Under the pieces are notes generated by a model. That model had not been told where the DNA came from. It worked only from the letters and a program-made list of their open reading frames with translations, and ran no database searches. A program made the position numbers and the translations under genes. A stretch of DNA of 64,000 bases from Escarpia spicata (taxonomy: Eukaryota > Annelida > Polychaeta > Sabellida > Siboglinidae), in the NCBI GenBank assembly GCA_963995525.1, contig OZ023208.1:22398120-22462119 (forward strand), in the 5' to 3' direction. Every line of letters begins with the position of its first letter. Positions within the stretch are counted from its first letter, which is position 1. This document shows positions 56,380 to 64,000 of the stretch, one piece after another.

Positions 56380-57330
56380 GATGACCTTGACCCTGTGTGT
56401 ACTTTGACCATGGAGAAGGGTATGTGTAGTAGATTGAATGGCCTTGACCCTGTGGCCTGTGTGTACTTTGACCCTTGAAATGGACAGGTGTAGTAGGGCG
56501 GGTGACCTTGACCTTGTGTGTACTTTGACTAGGGAGATGGGCAGGTGTAGTGGGGTGGGTGGCCTTGACTTTGTGTGTACTTTAACCAGGGAGATGAGCG
56601 GGTGTAGTAGATTGAATGGTCTTGACTCTGTGTGTGCTTTGATCCTTAAGATGGAGAGGTGAAGTAGGGTGGATGGCCTTGGCCCTGTGTGTACTTAGAC
56701 CCTTGAGATGGATAGGTGAAGTAGGGTGGATGGCCTTGGCCCTGTGTGTACTTAGACCCTTGAGATGGATAGGTGTAGTAGGGTGGATGGCCTTGGCCCT
56801 GTGTGTACTTAGACCCTTGAGATGGATAGGTGTAGTAGGGTGGATGGCCTTGGCCCTGTGTGTACTTAGACCCTTGAGATGGATAGGTGTAGTAGGGTGG
56901 ATGGCCTTGACCCTGTGTGTACTTTGACCCTTGAGATGGGCTGATGTAGTAGGGTGGTGGCCTTGACCCTGTGTGTACTTTGACCCTTGATATGGGCTGA
57001 TGTAGTAGGGTGGATGGCCTTGACCCTGTGTGTACTTTGACCCTTGAGATGGGCTGATGTAGTAGGGTGGTGGCCTTGACCCTGTGTGTACTTTGACCCT
57101 TGAGATGGGCTGATGTAGTAGGGTGGATGGCCTTGACCCTGTGTGTACTTTGACCCTTGAGATGGGCTGATGTAGTAGGGTGGTGGCCTTGATCCTGTGT
57201 GTAGTTTGACCAGGGTAATGGACTGTGTAGTAGGGTGGTGGCCTTGATCCTATGTGTAGTTAGACCATGGTAATGGACTGTGTAGTAGGGTGGTGGCCTT
57301 GATCCTGTGTGTACTTTGACCAAAGAGATG
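56380..57330. repeat. 57-bp minisatellite, about 17 copies, in RMC1 intron 6
   Basis: The units contain GTAGGGTGGATGGCCTTG and CCCTGTGTGTACTTTGACCC, with a 54- or 60-bp variant where ATGG is gained or lost. Edge copies on both sides are diverged and the central copies near-identical, as expected for ongoing internal turnover. The minus-strand 237-codon open frame is not supported as a gene. Confidence 0.93.
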
Positions 57331-57700
57331 GACATAATAACATAAATAACATAATACAATTATTACTGATAAACTGTATTTAAAGTCAAACACAGTCAGT
57401 TAAACAAGCTGCTTACAATGCACTGTATATTAATATTATGAACAATACAATTTCAGAATGGGACAACAGACCCCTATTAAGATCAAAATTGGTCACTGCT
57501 ACTTTCTACCTAATTAACTTCACAATTGAGTTTGTACATTGTTTTAAATACACCAGAATATGAATTGTTACGTTCTCTTCAAATTATAACAATTATATAT
57601 CATATATAGCTAGACATTATTATATGAGTTAATAATTATAATATATTTTTACAAACATATAACATTCATCATTATGTTTTTGTATATAATGTTTTTTCAG
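57331..57700 (+). other. RMC1 intron 6, right part, no gene seen
   Basis: AT-rich sequence leading to the GTTTTTTCAG acceptor. Confidence 0.5.
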
Positions 57701-57769
57701 CCACAGAGTGCCGTCTTATTGCTGTCAACTGGCGCATTAGGCAACATTATCCAACCCTTCCACTTCAGG
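57701..57769 (+). CDS. RMC1: RMC1 exon 7
   Basis: Acceptor GTTTTTTCAG, donor CTTCAGG/GTAAGT. It reads PQSAVLLLSTGALGNIIQPF HFR, matching the 'P-x-S-A-V-[IL]-L-L-S-T ... L-Q-P-F-H-F-R' block of RMC1. Confidence 0.93.
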
Positions 57770-58793
57770 GTAAGTCTCATCTCTTGCAAACAAATGTATC
57801 TATTTTAAACTATCCCCACGATACATTAAGATCACCATGAATGATGTTCAAGTAAGAAGTATGGGAACAGTTTCAGTAATGTGTGACGTTGGTTTCATGA
57901 AATAAGTGAGTGGTTACTTTTGTTCGCCGTCAGAGCGCCCATTAAAAATCCTCTAGCATACTGTTCGAATAAAATCGTAATTTTGCTAATACTTATTACA
58001 AAATATTTATTAATGTGGTATCAGTTTATTGCTAAAGGAACACTTTATTAGAATAAAATTATATTAACTATTTCATCCTGCTACCAGATAATTACCATAC
58101 TGTCTATATTACAAATGTCCAATGAGACCAATGTAGGCAGCTGCCAAATAATAGAAAAATTTATCAAATCTGTTGAGGACTTTTATTTTTCCCGACATCA
58201 GACTACACCGATTCAAGTAGGCTGATCACTACCGCATCCATTACCACTGCACACCCACGGCTCGCCAGGAGAAACATCGCTGTGCCATGTTGTTCAATTT
58301 TCACCTCAAAAAGCACCCAATGTTCTAACTATCTGAACTTCTTGAGATAAACCACTTGTATGGTTAAAATCACTAATATTGAAATAATATTATTGATTTT
58401 TGTTGTTAGATCAGGTAGCTTTCAAAGTCTGAATAGGGCTGTTACATAGTATAAATTATAGCCACGTTTTCCCTTTTCTGCCAACTTATGCTTTTGTGAG
58501 GCTGGCTCTGAAACAACACCAGCGAAAATTAAATTTCACATGCAGCTTTAAATGAAGGCATAATGTTTCTTTTATTTGTCTTATTTTTACGTCATGTACA
58601 CAAGCTTATGTGTTGCAACATTAACTTTTTTGAGATAATTTCTGTGTGTTTGTGTAAAGGTAATCTGTTTTAGGTGGACGTTTTCATGGTTAGGTCAGAA
58701 AGTAAAACATTGTTTTTATGTCGAACAAACAAATAACCTTTAATCTATCTTGTCACTGTTGTAATTACAGACAACTGTGGTTATGATTTGCAG
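57770..58793 (+). other. RMC1 intron 7, no gene seen
   Basis: No repeat or exon recognised. Confidence 0.45.
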
Positions 58794-58897
58794 CCAGCAT
58801 CAATGTTGAAGTTGCCCAAGTTTGAGGTGGATCTTCCTGTCATACCCAAACCTCCCAAGTTGTGTCTCTTTGACCGAGACGTCACCATGGCAAATCT
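58794..58897 (+). CDS. RMC1: RMC1 exon 8
   Basis: Acceptor ATTTGCAG, donor AATCT/GTTAGT, ending in phase 2. It reads PASMLKLPKFEVDLPVIPKP PKLCLFDRDVTMAN, equivalent to 'M-x-K-L-P-K-F-E-[IV]-[ED]-L-P ... L-x-E-R-D-[IV]-x-M-A' in RMC1. The donor is immediately followed by a long GT run. Confidence 0.93.
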
Positions 58898-58917
58898 GTT
58901 AGTGCGACTTCTTGTAG

Positions 58918-59022
<105 letters not shown>

Positions 59023-59106
59023 GCAGGTATGCGGCATGTGTTTGTTGATAATATGAGCATATTAGCAAAGATTACAGCCTAGTACTTCTTGCACTACAGG
59101 TTGCTG

Positions 59107-59162
59107 TCATGTAGTACCCCGGTAGTACCCCGGTAGTACCCTGGTAGTACCCCGGTAGTACT
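59107..59162. repeat. 11-bp tandem repeat, about 5 copies
   Basis: GGTAGTACCCC units in tandem, in RMC1 intron 8. Confidence 0.85.
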
Positions 59163-59207
59163 GATAATGCAGCGTAGCTTTTACGGGGAACATCTACCAT
59201 GTTATAC

Positions 59208-59645
59208 AGTGCAACTTCACTATTAAGGTCACCTTTGCGAATGAACAGAAGTGACCTGAATAGCGAGGTGACCTTATTAGCGGGACTAATATCCTGTACT
59301 TTGTATGTGAATATAATGTGAGACTAGAGTGACCTAGTACTAACGAGGTGACCGTCCAGTGAGGTTCTTTTGTATACAGTTTAATTTCAATTGGTGTGAG
59401 GGCTTCTCAAGAGCAACTGTGACATTCTTAGAATCAGAGTCTCCCGACCATATTTTTGCACAACATCACACCCTGAAACCTCACTATAAAGGTTGCCCTC
59501 GGGACTCTGCCAAAATGACCGTAATAGAGAATTGACCATGTTAGCAGAACTAATTTCCTATACTTTACTGTTAAAGGAATTATTTATGACTCTCCTAGGG
59601 TGACCCTAATTGCGAGGTGGCTTTATTATCAAGGTGTCTGTACCA
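59208..59645 (-). repeat. two inverted copies of the AGTAAAGTATAGGAA dispersed family
   Basis: Read on the minus strand, both blocks (about 59208-59380 and 59475-59645) carry GGTCACCTCG, CAATTAGGGTCACCCTAG-like strings, CAGTAAAGTATAGGAA or AAAGTACAGGA, and TCAGGTCAC, as in the plus-strand copies at 17.5 and 44.0 kb. Two adjacent copies suggest an old tandem or a longer element. Confidence 0.6.
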
Positions 59646-59772
59646 TGATTTTGCATATCCAGTATGCTTATACATTGATATTTTCCATGCATGTAATATT
59701 ATGTATTATTATAATTTGCATGTATGGGGTGAAATAACGTCGGACTTGTAACGGCTGTGTTTGGTGGTGCAG

Positions 59773-59865
59773 GTATGACCAGCTGTACGTGGTGGTGCTG
59801 AGACACCACGTGAGGACAGCCCAGGGCAATGCCGGGGCTGAGATTGCCCTGTATCTCGTACAGCG
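59773..59865 (+). CDS. RMC1: RMC1 exon 9
   Basis: Acceptor GGTGCAG, donor CAGCG/GTGAGT. It reads YDQLYVVVLRHHVRTAQGNA GAEIALYLVQ(R), matching 'Y-G-Q-L-Y-V-x-x-L-R-H-H ... G-A-E-[IV]-x-L-Y-x-L' of RMC1. The split codons at both ends join correctly with the neighbours. Confidence 0.93.
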
Positions 59866-60394
59866 GTGAGTAGACTTGGTGTAGAAGGCTGTAGGTTACT
59901 GGACAATAATAATAATATTATTAATGTTTTTATTAATGGAGCCCAATTGAAGGAGAAGACACATGGGCAGGCAGCATGGATACAAAAAGAGGCAACAATC
60001 CACCAGGATAAGAGGAATTATAAACTTGTGCATGTATGCAATGACATCGCCCAACAGTCAGCTCTACTGATGAACCAGCTTGTTTAGAAGGGTGACAGTC
60101 TACATAGATCGATTCATCTTTGGATGTGATAACAGAGAATAACTACGTTCTGGCTGTCAGTTTCTGCTTATTTGTTTATCTGTCTGTCCCACATATCTGT
60201 CTGTTTTCCATATATGGGGCCAAAATTGTGTCAGCATACTACCGAGCCTTTTCGGGTGGTTCTTAGACTTATACTTTTTTCGAATTTTTGTTATATGATT
60301 TGATTCTACTGGTATTCATTGCTTAATGTACACGGAGCATATTATAATGGCGAGGGATCATGCCAGCTGTGATGTTGTGACTTGTGTGTGGCAG
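59866..60394 (+). other. RMC1 intron 9, no gene seen
   Basis: No repeat or exon recognised. Confidence 0.45.
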
Positions 60395-60500
60395 AGAGAG
60401 CCCGGCCCGCAAAACTGACATCCTCAAACTTGGTGTCAGCGGGCGCTTCGCGATCAACGTAGTCGACAATCTTATTGTTGTACACCACAAGGCATCTAAG
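60395..60500 (+). CDS. RMC1: RMC1 exon 10
   Basis: Acceptor TGTGGCAG, donor CTAAG/GTAGGC. It reads (R)ESPARKTDILKLGVSGRFAI NVVDNLIVVHHKASK, equivalent to the highly conserved 'L-K-L-x-x-x-G-[RK]-F-A-[IL]-N-V-V-D-N-L-[IV]-V-V-H-H' stretch of RMC1. Confidence 0.95.
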
Positions 60501-60884
60501 GTAGGCGGCATCAGGCCCTTAGCCAGAGAACCATTGTCCCATTGTAGGAAAAGATTTTAAAAACAAATTGCAGCAAGTTTCCCTTTTTCAAATAACAGGT
60601 CTTTTGGTATTTGGACAACAGGATTTTAAATTGTTCAGATGCCATGATCTTGTGTTGGATCGTAACGTGGATTTACTTTACCAATAACAAGGTCAAAACA
60701 GTGTTTGCATTGTCATAAAGTGTGAAAGCAAGTGCAGGACTGTAGTTTGAAGTTTTAATATTTTGCAAGCCATGGGGGGACTGTTGGAGGTTTTCTGAGA
60801 GCCCTCAAGCGGGGTGCATAAATAAACAATAAGAATGGGTAAATTGGAAAATATAAATAATCCTGGCTAAGGGAGACATAAAAT

Positions 60885-61001
<117 letters not shown>

Positions 61002-61146
61002 ACACGATACTTTGTGACGTGCCTCTGGTATGAACAATGAGAAATGACACCTTTTAGACATGGATATGACATGTATTTGGGGTAAGAAAATAATAGGTTT
61101 TACATAGGCAGCCAGTATAACCTATCCTGTGCAGGATGGATAATTT

Positions 61147-61548
61147 AAAGGGGCACTGTATAGATTGTGCTTATACCACAGCAGAAGTATTTTGAAGGCT
61201 GATGCTTGGCGTTTGCGGCTATTTATAGAACAGTGTGGTGTATGTGATATGTTTGCTGTCATAAGTTCTCAGGAACACAAGACAAGCGTGCGCTGCATCT
61301 AGTGATTGTGTTGTTGATAAAGATTTATTTATTTAGTGTTGTTGGTTTGCAACAGTATATGTCATAAATAAATCCTTATCAACAAAACAGTCACTAGATT
61401 TAGCGCACGCTTGTCTTGTGTTGCCGAGGACTAACGACGGCAAACATATTGTCTGCACGAGACTGTTCTATAAATAGCCGCAGATGCCAAGCGTTGGCCG
61501 ACAATATACTTCTGCCGTGGAATAGCGCAATCTGTACAGGGCGCCTTT
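61147..61548. mobile_element. 402-bp foldback MITE
   Basis: The two halves are inverted copies. The left half starts AAAGGGGCACTGTATAGATTG; the right half, reversed, starts AAAGGCGCCCTGTACAGATTG. Both include CTGCGG/TTGCGG.CTATTTATAGAACAGT, AACACAAGACAAGCGTGCGC and GTTGATAA(A/G)GATTTATTTAT, leaving only a short central loop near 61340-61370. ATTT flanks both ends (61143-61146 and 61549-61552), a possible target duplication. No coding capacity. Confidence 0.8.
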
Positions 61549-62365
61549 ATTTACAGATTTTCTTTAAACTGTCTCAGCACATGAAACATTAATTAACCGA
61601 CCTTGTGCGGAAAATTTGTGAAATTGTCCTACTTCATTTTTTAGAAAAATCCACCCAAACCTGACACCCCTAAATTTCGTCCCAATCTGGTGACGGATTT
61701 AGAAATGTTGGTGTGTTCTGCAAAATAGCCACTTAGTGAATATGCGACTGACTAGTGCACATTTAATGCTACCTCGTGAAAGACGTAATGCAGTAATACA
61801 TTTAGTATTCACTGGACAAACTCGTCCCATGTATAAGCCCTCGAAAAATAAATTCACACATCACATCAAAATGCAATTTTCAAGGGGACTCTCACTGACG
61901 GACACTAAATGTGGTTTTATGCCATTTGATACTAGCAACATTTAGCTACACTCATGACACAAGAAAGTAGATTGACAGGCATTTAAAACCACCTGAAAAA
62001 TCTGTGACACAAGTAATGCTTAACGACACCTGTGACACAAGAAAGTTAAATGACATCACATGATATGCATCTGACACCGGTGGTGTCAAATGATTTTCTG
62101 ATATGTCATTGATACAAATTGTACAGCTTCATACACCTCAGAGCTGCAGACATTGTACTCTTCATATATGGAGGTAGAAATGTTGTATGTATCACAAATA
62201 TATCTGATAAGTTGGCTTATTTGTCTTTTAATTAAACAGTGCACAAACACAACCAGGCATGGTGAGGAAATTTTCTGTAAATATCCTCACATTATTAACG
62301 TATTTATTTATAGGAGATGTTTTCCTGTGAGCCTACATGTTGGACAACATTCGCTTTTGTTGCAG

Positions 62366-62477
62366 ACTTCGATGCTGTTTGATATTAAACTTGGGGGAGA
62401 GTCTGATGGCTTCATAAACTATCACTACCCTGTCTTGTCACCGCTTCCAATCAGACCATTCAAATATGTTCTTCCAG
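62366..62477 (+). CDS. RMC1: RMC1 exon 11
   Basis: Acceptor TTGTTGCAG, donor CTTCCAG/GTAAGC. It reads TSMLFDIKLGGESDGFINYH YPVLSPLPIRPFKYVLP(A), matching 'T-S-x-[VL]-F-D-I-K-L-x-G-E-x-D-G ... H-P-V-L ... I-x-P' in RMC1. It ends in phase 1, matching the exon at 63938. Confidence 0.94.
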
Positions 62478-62502
62478 GTAAGCCTACTAGTACATAGTAA
62501 GA

Positions 62503-63720
62503 CAGGTGGTGGTGGTGGTGCTGGTGGTGGCGGTGATGATTGTGGTGGCAGTGGCAGTTGTGGTGGTGGTGGCTATGGTGGTGATGGTGGTAGCAGTGGT
62601 GACTGTTATGGTGGTGTCAGTGGTGATTGTGGTGGTGGCAGTGGTGATTGTAGTGGTGGTGGTGGTGGTGGCAGTGACAGTAGTGATTGTGGTGGTGGTG
62701 GCAGTGGCTGTGGTGATTGTGGTGGTGGTGGTTTCAGTGGTGGTGGTGATTGTGGTGGTGGTGGTTTCAGTGGTGGTGGTGATTGTGGTGGTGGTGGTGG
62801 TGGAGGTGGCAGTGATGATTATGGTTGTGGTGGTGGAGGTGGCAGTGATGATTATGGTTGTGGTGGTGGAGGTGGCAGTGGTGGTAGTGACAGTAGTGAT
62901 TGTGGTGGTGGTGGCAGTGGCAGTGGTGATTGTGGTGGAGGTGGTGGTGGTGGTGGTGGAGGTGGCAGTGGCAGTGGTGATTGTGGTGGTGGTGGCTATG
63001 GTGGTGATGGTGGTAGCAGTGGTGACTGTTATGGTGGTGTCAGTGGTGATTGTGGTGGTGGCAGTGGTGATTGTAGTGGTGGTGGTGGTGGTGGCAGTGA
63101 CAGTAGTGATTGTGGTGGTGGTGGCAGTGGCTGTGGTGATTGTGGTGGTGGTGGTGATTGTGGTGGTGGTGGTTTCAGTGGTGGTGGTGATTGTGGTGGT
63201 GGTGGTTGTGGTGGTGGAGGTGGCAGTGATGATTATGGTTGTGGTGGTGGAGGTGGCAGTGATGATTATGGTTGTGGTGGTGGAGGTGGCAGTGATGATT
63301 ATGGTTGTGGTGGTGGAGGTGGCAGTGGTGGTAGTGACAGTAGTGATTGTGGTGGTGGTGGCAGTGGCAGTGGTGATTGTGGTGGAGGTGGTGGTGGTGG
63401 TGGTGGAAGTGATGATTGTGGTGGTGGAGGTGGCAGTGGCAGTGGTGATTGTGCTGGTGGTTGTGGTGGTGGCAGTGGCTGTTGTGGTGGAAGTGGCTGT
63501 GGTGGTGGCGGTGGTGATTGTGGTGGTGACTGGTGGTGGTGATTGTGGTGGTGGTAATTGTGGTGGTAGTGGTGGTGGTGGTGGTGGTGGCAGTGGTGAT
63601 TGTGGTGGTGGTGATTGTGGTGGCAGTGGTGATTGTGGTGGCGGTGGTGATTGTGGTGTCAGTGGTGATTGTGGTGGCAGTGCTGGTGGTGGTGGTGCTG
63701 GTTATTGTGGTGGTGGTACG
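62503..63720. repeat. GGT-rich imperfect trinucleotide array with a 423-bp duplication
   Basis: About 1.2 kb of GGT/GTG triplets interspersed with GAT, TGT and CAGT, in RMC1 intron 11. A block starting GGCTATGGTGGTGATGG at about 62571 recurs at 62994, so the array has an internal duplication with a 423-bp offset. The plus strand is G-rich with many GG pairs, so two-layer G-quadruplexes are possible. Open frames for glycine-, valine- or histidine/threonine-rich peptides are by-products. Confidence 0.95.
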
Positions 63721-63937
63721 GTGGTGTGCGTGTGTGCGTGCATGCATGCATCTGTATAAATCATTAGTAAAAAATAATTCTTCATAAAAAACAATTGTAC
63801 TTGAATATTAAATCCATCTTTATATTTGATAAATGTTATATAACCAAACAAATTATAATTAAGAACATGTGTTTACCAACTTCCTTTCAAAACAGGTTTC
63901 ACTCATTGATGCAATGTTCACCCATTGTTTGTTGTAG
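63721..63937 (+). other. RMC1 intron 11, right part
   Basis: Short AT-rich sequence up to the GTTTGTTGTAG acceptor. Confidence 0.5.
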
Positions 63938-63988
63938 CTTTGCCAGCCTCTGCTGCTCCAGATACCCAAGACTTCCTCTGTCAGTTGT
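63938..63988 (+). CDS. RMC1: RMC1 exon 12 (runs to window edge region)
   Basis: Acceptor GTTTGTTGTAG; reads (A)LPASAAPDTQDFLCQL plus one base before a possible donor T/GTATCC at 63989. RMC1 has a poorly conserved linker here followed by C-x-L-Y, which fits a split tyrosine codon. Alternatively the exon continues past the window end. Exons to this point encode about 343 residues, roughly the N-terminal half of the protein; the C-terminal half lies outside. Confidence 0.65.
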
Positions 63989-64000
63989 GTATCCTTTCTG

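Noticed and set aside
56646..57359. Minus-strand 237-codon frame (GQSTHRVKA repeats)
   Set aside because: By-product of the 57-bp minisatellite in RMC1 intron 6.
62466..63759. Glycine-rich (358 codons) and valine-rich (417 codons) plus-strand frames, and a His/Thr-rich minus frame
   Set aside because: All arise from the GGT triplet array inside RMC1 intron 11. There is no start context, splice support or family match.

Overview
This window is eukaryotic nuclear DNA from an animal, most likely a marine invertebrate. It has intron-split genes with GT-AG boundaries, AT-rich introns, tRNA-derived short repeats, LTR and non-LTR retrotransposons, THAP and hAT DNA transposons, and very long minisatellites. 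The exact phylum cannot be fixed from the sequence.

Three host genes are supported, all on the + strand. (1) The 3' end of an EPS15/EPS15L1-type endocytic adaptor (exons at 74-134, 363-418, 1193-1522 and 10053-10196), with DPF motifs and two ubiquitin-interacting motifs. (2) A complete ELOVL2/5-type fatty-acid elongase (six coding exons, 39937-47922, 302 residues), with the HxxHH histidine box and a C-terminal di-lysine signal. (3) The 5' half of RMC1, the regulator of the MON1-CCZ1 complex (exons from 50804 to the right edge); one of its introns uses a GC donor. The three genes have unrelated housekeeping jobs (endocytosis, lipid elongation in the ER, late-endosome Rab7 activation), and nothing suggests joint regulation.

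The rest is repeats. The large EPS15 intron holds a broken THAP gene whose first 32 coding bases have been amplified into about 48 copies of a 38-bp minisatellite, followed by a 31-bp minisatellite. At 11.6-15.4 kb lies a 51-bp minisatellite of about 75 copies with higher-order structure and CpG-decay variation. At 18.9-23.9 kb is a young but defective LTR retrotransposon. From 24.8 to 35.8 kb there is a three-layer nest: a non-LTR retrotransposon is split by an 8.56-kb DNA transposon with TTAA target duplications and about 60-bp inverted ends, and that transposon is itself interrupted by a 3.28-kb hAT element with an 8-bp target duplication. ELOVL intron 5 carries a 54-bp array. RMC1 introns carry 16-bp and 57-bp arrays, dinucleotide runs, a 402-bp foldback element and a 1.2-kb GGT-rich array.

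The most unusual object is the 8.56-kb TTAA element (26547-35110). It looks Kolobok-like, because a THAP exon and two transposase exons lie on the minus strand. On the plus strand, starting just inside the other inverted end, it carries a degenerate three-exon gene for the zinc-binding cytoplasmic 'ballast' domain otherwise known from the P2X7 receptor C-terminus. The two genes run inward from opposite ends and meet tail to tail near 29.09 kb.
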